From positions 71,178,001 to 71,242,000 of the forward strand of contig NC_072895.1 in NCBI RefSeq assembly GCF_027943255.1: a stretch of 64,000 nt of DNA. The letters are read 5' to 3'. A program made the translations under genes and the position numbers. The DNA comes from Anastrepha obliqua (Eukaryota > Arthropoda > Insecta > Diptera > Tephritidae). Shown here in pieces: positions 33,601 through 43,629 of the stretch; within the stretch, counting starts at the first letter, position 1; every line of letters starts with the position of its first letter. The notes under the pieces were generated by a model that was given only the letters and a program-made list of their open reading frames with translations, did no database searches and was not told the origin of the DNA.

Positions 33601-34966
33601 TTAGAGCCGAGCTAGTTCTGAATGTTTCTGGGCTTCCCAGCGGTTGAATATCTGACTTCCAGTTTTTTCACTTTGTATCAGCTCAGCTACAGTTACTGAT
33701 ATGCCCCGCATTTTGGACTGACAAACATTTGTGTTACATTGAAGCTTCAAACTTCAGAGGTGGAATTCACTCGATGGACTAAAAGATAATGCCGTATGGG
33801 AATCCTTTCTAACCATCAAATTAAAGAATAACACATCGGATTCGCCGCCGAAACCGACCCCTGTGGCATTTGAGTTTTTTTTAACTATGTATTTTTTTTT
33901 TTTAATTTTATTTTTTATTTATTTGGTCTCTTGTATGATAAATTTTGTTAAAATTCTTTTACACTGCCAATTTTTGCTTACAGATTTTGGCATCCTACAC
34001 ATTTCGGAAACATCGATCTGTGGCAATAAAAGCAAATTCTTTTTAAATAATTGTGCTACACGGCAAAATTGCATAGGTGACATTGGCGCTGATATCATTT
34101 GACACTTCTATGTCGCCAGTTAAATAATTTCCACACTTCTTATTTTTGTTGTCTTTGCCATGAAAAGCTTAAGTATCTTCAGACTTATTCTAACTAACTG
34201 ATTCAACTAAAACTATGCCAGCTTGTTATTGGCTTATAATTTCTTATGATTCGGCTCTTTTTGCTAAGAGGCACAGGTACTGCTGATTAAAAGAACGGCT
34301 CTTACACAACAAGTCACAAAATAAATTGTTGGCCGAATATTATATTTTTAAATATTTATATCAGCATTGAATGGGTACACATTATTTCCTAAAATCGATG
34401 TTGCATAAGGATCAGCTGATCTAATCGTAGGAGATTAGAGTTATTGCGTTAACTAGCACCACCTTTGGTTAGAAACGGGCTAGATAACCTAAACAAGAAT
34501 TATCGGCATAATTTTTGTCACAAATACAAACACCACCCACAGTTTCAATGCTCTCTTTGAGTAATGATGTTTATTACTCCAGCCAGTAATGCAACTACTA
34601 AAAACGTGGAGTTCGTAGTTCCTTCAAGTCTAAGTCTGGTAAAATGCTCCACTTGCAGAACTAACTGATGCTCAACGGACCATATGAGCTGAAAAACTCA
34701 ATGCACATATCGTGAAAATGGGCATGATGATATAATTTTGTATACTATTACTTTAGCATAAGTTTTATTGAAAGCACACGCTGCTTACAGCTTACAGAGA
34801 GGTGCGTTTTAAAAAAAAATTTGGAGCTTTCCTTATCAACCATCTTTCAGGCTTTTTTTAAAATTAACTACTCACTTTTCTCTCTAGAATTAGTTCTTAC
34901 CGATCTAAGCTAATCATTTAATCTTTAAGCAAAAATTAAAAATTAAATGAAAGGTATTGCGTAATA
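33601..34966. other. dpr12-like intron 2, unassigned
   Basis: No element or exon recognised; a T-rich low-complexity run lies at about 33876-33925. Confidence 0.4.
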
Positions 34967-35884
34967 CTGGGTTGGGGAAAAAGAAATGTCGTATTTGTGA
35001 TCGAAATTTGACGCTTTATTTAACGTACTTAGAATTATTCGATTCAAGTCAAATATGCCCCGTTTTGTTCGCAAACTTGTTGCCATTTAGAAGGCAACTT
35101 CATTATCCCCCCTTTATAAAACCCCCCCTCCTTATTTGCAAAAAACTCAAACAACCAGTTTTCGCAAGCCTCTTTAGAGGCCAACTTGGTATCACCGGAA
35201 AAGATGATAGTCACTTGGTGCCAGGTCCAGATTACATGGTGCGTGCGATAGGACATCCCATCCGAGCTCCCGTAGCTTCTGGCGGGTCATCAAAAATGTG
35301 TGAAGACGAGCGTTGTCATGGTGGGACACAACACCATTCCTATTGACCAATTCTGGCCGCTTCTGGTCAATCGTCTGCTTCAAACGGTCAAGTTGCTCAC
35401 AGTAGAGGACCGAATTAAGGGTCTCGTAATAGTTGAGCAGCTCATAGTGGATAATTCCGTTCCAATCCCACCAAACACACAGCAAAACCTTCCTGGCGGC
35501 CAACCCGGGCTTGGCAATCGTTTGGGCCGGTTCGCCACTTCTCGACCACGACCTTTTTCGCTTGGCGTTGTCGTATGTGATCCACTTTTCATCGCCAGTC
35601 ACCATCCGCTTCAAAAATGGGTGAAGCTCGTTCCGTTTTAGCAGAGAGTCGCAAGCGTTGATTCGGTCCAAGTGATTTTTTGCGTCAACACGTATGGCAC
35701 CCACACATCCAGCTTTTTTGGAATCCAATCTTCTGCAAAGGGTTCCAAACGGTTTTGTGGTCTACTCCTAGTTCCTGACTAATCAAGCGAATGCTCACAT
35801 GCCGGTATCTTTGGATAATTTCTACGATTTGATCAGTTTTTACGACGATTGGCCTACCAGTATGGGGTGCATCTTCGACATCTA

Positions 35885-36057
35885 CAGGGTTGACCATATT
35901 AAACTAACCCATGTGATTATTAAAAAATATGGAAAAAGAAACATTTTTTTGTGTTTCATTGTGAAAAACATTTAATTTAGTTCAAGGAGATTCGTTTACA
36001 TCACTTTTTGAATATGATATCGCGCAAGTGGTCGCCCTTAGCACGTATTTGGATATG
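35885..36057 (-). repeat. Duplicated 3' terminal fragment of the D,D41D element
   Basis: This segment matches the start of the full copy (36060 onward) with only a few differences through the cgcgcaagtggtcgcc block and then diverges in its last ten bases (tttggatatg). It carries a complete inverted repeat and the last codons of the transposase. Confidence 0.85.
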
Positions 36058-36176
36058 TACAGGGTTGCCCATATTAAACTGACCCATGTGATTATTAAAA
36101 AAATATGGAAAAAGAAACATTTTTTTGTGTTTCATTGTGAAAAACATTTAATTTAGTTCAAGGAGATTCGTTTACA

Positions 36177-37175
36177 TCACTTTTTGAATATGATATCGCG
36201 CAAGTGGTCGCCATTAGCTCGTATAGCGTAATGTGCCCGTTTTTCGGCGTTTTCCATAGTTTTGGCCAGCGTCTCGGCCGATATGGCGGCTATTTCCCGT
36301 CGGATATTGGCCTTAAGTGCGCCTAGTGTCTTTGGCTTGTTGACGTAAACCTTAGATTTCAAATAGCCCCAAAGAAAAAAGTCCGGTGGCGTCAAATCCG
36401 GTGATCGTGGCGGCCAGTCAAAATCGCCGCTTTTTGATATCAAACGGCCAGGGAACAAAGTCTTCAATAAGTTGACGGTGGCTCGTGCTGTGTGTGGTGG
36501 TGCGCCATCTTGCTGAAACCAGAAGTGCTCCATACCATTTTCACGAACAATCGGCATCACAAAATCGGTTATCATGGCCCGATAACGCTCTTGATTGACG
36601 GTCAATGGTTGGTGTTGACCATTTTCAAATAAGAACGGCCCAATGACCATATCAGCGCAAATGCCACACCAGACTGTAACTTTTTGGTCGTGGAGAGATA
36701 CCTCTTCAATAATTTGAGGGTTTTCAGTGGCGTAGAAACGGCAATTTTGCTTATTTACGGTTCCGTTCAAGGGGAAATGGGCCTCATCACTCATAATGAT
36801 TTGATGCCAAAAATCCTCATCAGTTTGGGCCATTCGGACGACAAAATTGGCATATTCCAAGCGACGAGGCTTATCGGCCGGCAACAGTTGTTGATTTAGT
36901 TGTATTTTGTATGGGAATATCCGCAAATCCAAACGAATGATACGTCGTAGAGTGGTCCGAGGGATGCCCAACTGAGCAGAACGACGATTACCTGACGTTC
37001 GCGGCGATGACTCGATACTGGCTCGTACGGCCGCGATATTTTCGTTAGATCGTCTTGGCCGCTTTTTATTTAGACGTCGGGTATTAGCCACAGTGCCGAA
37101 AGACAAAAATCTTTTGTGCATTTGCTTGATTGCGTTCTTTGACGGCGCACTTTTCGCTTTATTTTTTTTCTCCAC
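36177..37175 (-). CDS. D,D41D mariner transposase, nearly intact
   Basis: A 332-codon frame runs to the natural C-terminus (HLRDIIFKK). In order it has a helix-turn-helix region (NAIKQMHKRFLSFGTVANTR), a basic KKRPRRSNENIAAVRAS segment, QLGIPRTTLRRIIRLDLRIF, and KIQLNQQLLPADKPRRLEYA. The first aspartate is in IIMSDEAHFPLNG, the second in WFQQDGAPPHTARATVNLL and the third in LTPPDFFLWGYLK. Exactly 41 residues separate D2 and D3, which defines the rosa-type D,D41D group. The first 30 or so residues of the family (starting MKQYTPIERAEIVQLYIQ at 37261) lie in another frame. The two frames meet at a run of eight A residues (minus strand) near 37170, so one base change restores continuity. Otherwise no stop or lost catalytic residue is seen. 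Confidence 0.9.
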   Translation of the reverse strand: MEKKNKAKSAPSKNAIKQMHKRFLSFGTVANTRRLNKKRPRRSNENIAAVRASIESSPRTSGNRRSAQLGIPRTTLRRIIRLDLRIFPYKIQLNQQLLPADKPRRLEYANFVVRMAQTDEDFWHQIIMSDEAHFPLNGTVNKQNCRFYATENPQIIEEVSLHDQKVTVWCGICADMVIGPFLFENGQHQPLTVNQERYRAMITDFVMPIVRENGMEHFWFQQDGAPPHTARATVNLLKTLFPGRLISKSGDFDWPPRSPDLTPPDFFLWGYLKSKVYVNKPKTLGALKANIRREIAAISAETLAKTMENAEKRAHYAIRANGDHLRDIIFKK

Positions 37176-38168
37176 GCACGTTGCGTTTTTACAATCGAGA
37201 AGGAATTTTGAATGTACAGCTGAACAATTTCAGCGCGTTCTATTGGGGTGTACTGTTTCATGGTATAAATCTCCTTCGACTGACGCTTCCAACGCGGTAT
37301 GTCATTAGCTGATCTGAAATTACAGTAAAAAGTTATAGGGTTACTCAATGGGTCAGTTTAATATGGCCAACTGTACTACACCAGAACGAAATCGATCGAA
37401 CCAACGCTGTGCTGTGCGAATCGTTACAGTATCAGGCCCATAAATTTCACAAATTTTTGCCTCCGCCTTTGTTGCATTTTTACCTCTAAAGTAGTAAAAA
37501 CGTAAAGTATGACGAATTTCTTGCTTCCACTGGACTCCATCTTTGACGCGCTATAACTTAAAGCTGAAACGTACGATCACAACACTGTCAAAGAGACACT
37601 TATACTTACTGTGACCAGATGCAATAACTATAACGCAAGATATGTCTAAATGTCGCGCTCAATTGACAAAATACGACATTACTTTTTCCCCAACCCAATA
37701 AATTAGGTTCATCGATTCTCTCAACTTTGACACAACTTTGCGGTTCGGACAAAAATATTTATTATCGTGTAATTTTAGCAAGAAAAGTCCGCTCGAGCTT
37801 TAAGCTTCGACGGTTGCTTCAAGAAGGATGCTGGATTGTACATAAACACTGATAGTATAGGGTGAACGACATGAAGTGTCACCTATTCAAAACACCATAA
37901 CTTTTTTGTGTGAAATTAGTTTCTATTGATTTCAAAGATAAAATTGTTCAAAAATGATTACAATTTTAATATAATATATATTCACTTTAGCTCGATATGA
38001 CCACCTTGCCTTGACTATAGTCTTCAAACGGTCAAAAAATTAGTTGCATGCTGCACTAATGTGATCTTGAGGTATTTTGGCCCATTCTCGTATAATCGCT
38101 CTTTTCAGCGCATCCATACTGGCATTTTTAGTCCTCACCTTGCTCTCCAAAATCGACCAGAAGGAATA

Positions 38169-39332
38169 CGATGCCTTTTATTTGGCAGGATTTGGTAACC
38201 CTGGGGTTGCAATCTGGCAACTGACAGCTGTATCGCGAAGTTTGAAATTTTTTGGCTTTTATGTACTCAGAACGTTTTGTAATACCAGCGCTATTTGTGT
38301 TGTTTACAGTAACTTAAAAGATTAATCTCGGTCCAAAAATGGAATTAAATCGTGAAGATTTTCGTGCGATTATTTTTTACAACTTTCGACGGGGATTAAC
38401 TCAGCAACATTGCATGGATGAACTTAATTCATTTTTTGGCGATGAAGCTCCATCAAGGACCAGTGTTTATCGATGGTATGGTGAATTCAATCGTGGTCGA
38501 ATTTCGTTAAGGTCGTCCAAAATCAGTTGTTGTTCCGAAAACCATTGATGCTGTGCGCGAACTGATATTGCAAGATCGTCATGTGACCTATCGTGAGATT
38601 GAGACAATCTTAGGCATTAGTGGGATCAGCATACATTCAATATTGCATGAACACTTCACTGTCAAAAAAATTTGTTCGCGTTGGATCCCACACAATTTGT
38701 CAATCGCTCAAAAAAAGGCTCGAGTCGATTGGTCGAAGGAAATGCTCAAAAAATACGATCGCGGGGCTTCGAAACACGTCTATGTCATCGTGACAGGTGA
38801 TGAATCATGGATTTACGCATATGCGCCCGAAAGTAAACAGCAGTCGACTGTATGGGTGTTTCAAGATGAGCCAAATCCAACAAAAGATGTTCGCGCACGA
38901 AGCACTTCCAAGCAAATGGTCGCCTGTTTTTTCGGAAAAACTGGACATGTGGCAACCAACGCAGAACAGTAAATTCTGAGTGGCACACAACCATTTGTTT
39001 GTCAGTTGTCTTCCAAGAAATTAGGAAAAAAAATCGCCAAAGACGGATCACTCTTCACCAGGACAATGCGAGGCACCGAATGACTTCTTTTTATTCCCGT
39101 ACGTAAAAAACAAACTAAGAGGTCGACGTTTTTCGACACCGGTTGCGGCATTCAGAATGCATGTTTTGGAAATACCTCATTCAGAGTGGCAAAAGTGCTT
39201 CGACAATTGGTTCAAACGCATACAAAAGTGTATAGATCTTCATGGAGATTATTTTGAAAAACAATAAAGTAATTTTCGATGATTAAAATTTGTTTTTGTT
39301 CTCTAATCCCGACATATAAAAGGCACCCCCCG
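38169..39332 (+). mobile_element. Nested D34D mariner (second copy of the 8908 family)
   Basis: TA flanks it at 38167-38168 and 39333-39334. Ends read cgatgccttttatttggcag and the inverse of gacatataaaaggcaccccc. It shares high identity with the element at 8908-10179 and the same orientation, 29 kb apart. It is about 110 bp shorter because of internal deletions. Confidence 0.9.
38339..39267 (+). pseudogene. Mariner transposase, deleted across the catalytic centre
   Basis: ATG 38339 starts MELNREDFRAIIFYNFRRG, as in the sister copy. A short deletion near 38500-38510 (the SLQDEFREGRP region) shifts the frame. The second frame runs 38553-38972 with the first aspartate in VTGDESWIYAYAPE. A deletion near 38957 removes the LEP segment. 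The second aspartate motif survives as HQDNAR near 39058-39070, but about 85 bases that follow it (ending at the YSPDL part) are missing, so D2 and D3 are fused closer than 34 residues. Confidence 0.87.
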
Positions 39333-39851
39333 TAGTTCATCGGATTTGCGTCTGGCGAATTTGAAAGCCGTTGTGTGGACAAAATAAAGTGTGGAACATG
39401 ATTTTTTAACCATTCTTGGTTCACACGAGCTTTATGAGACGGTGCCGAGTCCTGTTGGAACGTCCATGGTCTACGACCGAAATATTTGCGTGTCCACGGC
39501 TCTAAAACAGTTTCTAAAACATTTTCCCGATAATAAGTCGCATTCTCTTTGACACAAGACTCGATAAAAACGATTGGGGAGCGTCCGTCAGCGGTCATAC
39601 GTAGGCTCAAATTCTCGTATGAGCTTTTGGTCAAGTAAGCACGATCGTTTTGAGTGTTTATGAACTGCTCAATTGGGAAATTTTTTTCATCAGAAAAAAA
39701 AATCCAACAAAACTGGGACGCAAATGCTTTTGATGGCTTAAAGACAATATTATTGAACTGTCATTAAAACAATTTTGACGTTGCTGTCATGAGCTGTTTT
39801 ACAGATACAAGCAGTGTGAACTTGGTAACACTTCATATCGTTCACCCTGTA

Positions 39852-41714
39852 GTATGTTACAAATTTTTTGTCGCTCAAATGTCGTGAATTAGAAAACACT
39901 CAGTGAAAAATCGTGATCCCAAGTTTTACCAAGAAGCCATTTGTAACTGCCAGAGTTTAGTTAAAATTATGTGCATGATTTCTTATTTATATACCCTTTA
40001 TATACAATATAAAAATATATATCAAAAAACATCTTATCTTTAAACTAACATTAAAAAAGTGGGTGTACAAGCAAAAATACTTTGAAAAATAATCTTTACA
40101 ATCGAATATTCCGAAACCGGATACACTTTAGACATCAAGATATATAATCAAATTAATCAGAAATAGCCTAATCATAATGCTCTTAAGTATCTAGGGCGAC
40201 TTTCCCGGTAAAAATAAAAATCATTACTCAAATTCCGTTCGTTTACAATTTGTCAGATTGCTTCGAGTCCTTAAAGTGTGGCATTTGAGAATAGCAACGA
40301 ACATTTTGAACAATTGTTACTTGATTTGTACTTGTAATATCTTCTAACCCTCAAGCACGATTGAGTTTTGTCACGATTGTGTAATTTTTTGCTTGTTTTA
40401 GCAGTGAAATCTACCGCCTAAAAGGAACATAAATGGCGAACTTCCGATTGTATTATATTACTCCATGAAAAAAGCTCCTCATAAAAACCCACCATAACAC
40501 TGTCCTCTATTTGACGTTGAACCAAAATCCGAAGTAACCTCGATTACAACTAGGTCATTAAAATCTATACAGAAATTAGGTGGCATCAGAAAATATCTAT
40601 TTTTGTCATTTGCATGCTGACAACTGACAGAAAACCAATGTTTGTGTTTATTTATACACGAGTACAGTTAAGGGACAAAAAATAGCAAATCTCTGAAAAC
40701 AAAGCAACTGTTATCTCTTTTAACTTTGCTCATAGTAGCATTTTTCTCACAGCAAGCCTTTCTCTGACTCCTTTTCCGAAATGATATTAGCCATCAGGGA
40801 CTATTTTTTTCAAAATCACACGCCCTTACAGAAAACTATATTTTTTTAATGAAAAATCAGTACATAAAATTTTTTCAATTCAGTGGTATTAAAAATATCT
40901 TCTATTCTAAAGAATTTCCTACCGGCCCTAAACATTGTTTCATACCGTACGTGCTCACTCGTTCTCACCAGCGATTTGTACAAGTAAACAACATCAATAG
41001 CCATAAACGTAATGAACGTATCAGCAAAAAGCAACATAACAGGATGATTCATCATAATTAAAAGAATTTTTTATCCGCCATGAAAAAGGGAAGCAGGAGA
41101 GAGAAAGCGAAATACGAGTGAAAGCAAGCATTGTTTACTGAATATGAAAAGAAGGCGCTTTATATATATTATTTATGCATGTACATGTGTATATGTAATT
41201 GTATAACCATTCCATGTATTTGTGCAAGCTGTATAAAGAGGGTGCATACATACATAAACATGTAGCTACAAATTTTTCAGCGCTGAAAAGAGAGTAAAGT
41301 GAATTAAAAACACGAGAAATATTTCTTTACTTTCACGGCTACTTGAATTTACGTCATTTCAAAATGGCGAAGTTCATGTGTTACAGAATTTAAAAGTTTA
41401 AGAAACTTTTCTGAAATTATTTACCTTTTTATTTAAAAGAAAATTAATTAAATTATATCCCAATGTTATTAATATTAGTAGCATTGAGTAGATCGGTGGC
41501 ATCCCTTTCTAAATATTGTTCCCTTTGATATTTCTAGGACAGCGCATTCATCAAAGATGTGAATACTTCATTCAGTAGCAACGGATTAGTAATAGTTTGG
41601 TTAAGCCGTTAAAAATATGGCAGTGAGTCCTTATCGTTTGGCCAAATTTAAGACGAGTGTGCATCCTGATGTCCTGGCATGAGCAGCTTGTTGGATAGAT
41701 TGGCTTAGCATCAG
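39852..41714. other. dpr12-like intron 2, unassigned
   Basis: Contains one small SINE scrap (40463-40490). No other element or exon recognised. Confidence 0.4.
40463..40490 (+). repeat. SINE fragment
   Basis: The sequence ccatgaaaaaagctcctcat followed by aaaa matches an internal block of the SINE family. Confidence 0.45.
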
Positions 41715-42110
41715 TTGGGTTCTGATCGTTATAATGTTGTTGTTATTTTTTACCTTAATACTACCACCTTGATCAAAGAGTTCCCGAAACATGTCCCAAA
41801 GTTCGGGAACTCTATTTTCGGTATAGCCATCAGAAACGTCTTCGATTTTTACATCACTTTCTTTCGGATGTTAAAATTTGTTTCCCGTAGTGATTTTTTC
41901 AACCCATCAAACAGAGAAAAATCGCAGGGATCCATATCAGGTGAACTCAATGGCTGTTGGATGGTATTAATTTCATTCTAGGTCATAAATTCATGGATAT
42001 GGATGGCATTATGGCACGGTGCGTTATCAAAACTCCACCAGTTGTTTTCCCACAACTTTTGTAAGTTTAAGAAACAAGACTGGCGCCACAAAAATGTTTT
42101 TAATGGTGCC
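41715..42110 (-). pseudogene. Mariner transposase C-terminal fragment (D34D type)
   Basis: The minus strand reads WWSFDNAPCHNAIHIHEF (second aspartate), then SSPDMDPCDFSLFDGLKKSL (third aspartate) and after frameshifts FLMAIPKIEFPNFGTCFG. One stop lies between the motifs. It is head-to-head with the fragment that follows on the + strand. Confidence 0.7.
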
Positions 42111-42234
42111 ATCTTTTTAATGAATTAGTGCGTAGGAAATTATATCCATAGCTGACTTCCAGTGAAAGCTTGGTGACATTTGATTCCAAGTTATTGCGTC
42201 TAAAGTTTCAGTATGTTTGTGTCATCGGTACAAA

Positions 42235-43260
42235 AATGATTTTCGAATAAAGAGCTAATATCAAAATCGGTAAAATATTTACCGAATCATTTGAATTGAT
42301 GGAAAAAGTTTATGGTGATGATTATTTATCTCGTGCCAGAGTTCATAAGTGGTTTACCCGTTTCAGAGATGGTTGTAATGACATATGTGACAATGAACAT
42401 ACGGGCCTGCCAAAATCAGTAATCAGCGAAAACTCTATCGAAATTGTTTGTAAATTTATCTAAAATTAACCGAATTCTTTGTTGAAATTCATCGAGTCGG
42501 AGTTGAATATCTCCAAAATATCAATTTATCGCATTTTAGCTGACAATTTGGGCTTGCGAAAGGTCTGTGCACACTTCATTCCACGCAAGTTAACTGAGGA
42601 CCAAAAAGTGCTCAAAATTCAACATTCGAAAGGCCTCATTAAAGAGACGAGAAAAGACGAGAACTTCCTTTACAACTGGTGTAACTGGTGTTTCCAACAT
42701 GAACCCGAAACTAAGTATCAAAGTGCCGAATGGAAGGCCACAGACGAGCCACCACCCAAAAAATCACGTTTGGAGAAGTCAAAAATCAAGTCGATGCTCA
42801 TTTGTTTTAACGATTCCAGGGGGATTGTCCGCAAGGAGTTCATGCCAACGGGCCAAACCGTCAATGCAATTTTCTATCTTGGCGGTTTGAAGCGTTTGTG
42901 CCATCATATTCGTCGAACTCACCTGCGAAGGAGGAAGCTGGCGCTTATTGCATGATAATGCACCATAACATCGATCCACTCTTGTGACTGACTTTTTGAC
43001 TATAAATCGTATTTTAACCATCAATCACTCACCATATTCACCCTTATGGCTCTCTGTGACTTCTACCTATTCGGAAAATTGCATTTGGTCATGAAAGAAA
43101 AACATTTTACGTCCGTAGAGGCCATCCAAAAGACTTGTACTGACATCCTGAAGCACATTCCGGTCAATGACCTGAAACACTCTTTCGATAAGCTTTTAGA
43201 TCGCGCAAAACAGTTTATCGAGGCCAGAGGGAACTATTTTTAATAAATAAAGTCGAAGTT
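42235..43260 (+). pseudogene. Mariner transposase pseudogene (D34D type)
   Basis: The + strand codes for ELMEKVYGDDYLSRARVHKW with TRFRDG, a helix-turn-helix segment (ISKISIYRILADNLGLRKVC), and FIPRKLTEDQKVLKIQHSKG. It continues with the basic PPPKKSRLEKSKIKSMLICF block and PTGQTVNAIFYLGGLKRLC. The TGDE motif around the first aspartate is lost (YNWCNW). The second is in HDNAPS near 42953-42970 in another frame, and the third in LMALCDFYLFGKL. The frame ends at RGNYF (43241). Terminal repeats were not identified with confidence. Confidence 0.75.
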
Positions 43261-43629
43261 ATCAAAGCTGTTTTCTGGACTTAACCTTGTATGTGCAAAA
43301 AGGAGCTATCCAGAAAAAACTAGCTTCAAAATACAGAAAGCAGTTTGCTAAATTAGTGTAGTTATTAGCGCAAATATATTGTGGGACTTTATTTTCTGAA
43401 ACATTGATATATATGAGTGCTCTGAAACTTTGAAACAACTGCATTTCATATCACTTTTAGTACAAATGAGAGGTCTTGACAATTTGAAAATGTTCATGTG
43501 GTAGAATGTTACGATATTTTTAAATCTGTGATATTTTACGCTTGTGTGTGTCAATCCCAATGTTAAGTGTTAAAACTTCGGAGCAGCCGCGATTCTCTAA
43601 GGAATAACTAAGGAACAACTAAGGAACTT
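43261..43629. other. dpr12-like intron 2, unassigned
   Basis: No feature recognised. Confidence 0.35.

Larger units (their letters stand above)
35885..37373 (-). mobile_element. Nested D,D41D (rosa-type) mariner, composite with an extra end
   Basis: TA flanks the whole block at 35883-35884 and 37374-37375. Inside, a 173-bp copy of the 3' end (35885-36057) is followed by TA and a full 1314-bp element (36060-37373). The inverted repeats share ccatattaaactgacccat. The insertion site is a TA inside a GTA valine codon of the outer transposase. Confidence 0.88.
35044..37570 (-). pseudogene. Mariner transposase split by a nested transposon
   Basis: The N-terminal domain is at 37375-37560 on the minus strand (QEIRHTLRFYYFRGKNATKA, then RTAQRWFDRFRSGV). 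After the nested element it continues at 35882 downward with DVEDAPHTGRP, VEIIQRYRHVSIRLISQELG, and in another frame HPFLKRMVTGDEKWITYDNA (first aspartate), SHHDNARLHTF (second) and LDLAPSDYHLFR (third). The D2-D3 spacing is 34. The usual YSPD is changed to NLD. Several frameshifts are present. Confidence 0.85.
34967..37698 (-). mobile_element. Mariner (D34D, mellifera-like) interrupted by a nested element
   Basis: The left end ctgggttggggaaaaagaaa follows TA 34965-34966; the right end is its inverse (tttttccccaacccaa) followed by TA 37699-37700. Without the nested insertion (35885-37373 plus one TA) it measures about 1.24 kb, a full mariner. It lies 160 bp from a second nested pair at 37858-39849. 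Confidence 0.9.
37940..39725 (-). pseudogene. maT-type transposase catalytic domain, split
   Basis: On the minus strand from about 39720 the frame shows FFSDEKNFPIEQF (first aspartate), then LTKSSYENLSLRMTADGRSP, and the second aspartate in WTFQQDSAPSHKARVNQEWL. Next comes NSPDANPMNY, where the third catalytic residue, expected as D 37 residues after D2, is N. The nested mariner cuts the Tyr codon of that motif. Beyond it (38168 downward) the frame resumes with SFWSILESKVRTKNASMDAL and KRAIIREWAKIPQDHI. Confidence 0.85.
37858..39849 (-). mobile_element. maT-type (D37D) mariner interrupted by a nested mariner
   Basis: The inverted repeats read tagggtgaacgacatgaagt on the left and, inverted, cagggtgaacgatatgaagt on the right, with TA at 37856-37857 and 39850-39851. 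Without the nested element it is only about 830 bp, because the region coding for the DNA-binding domain is deleted. Confidence 0.88.
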
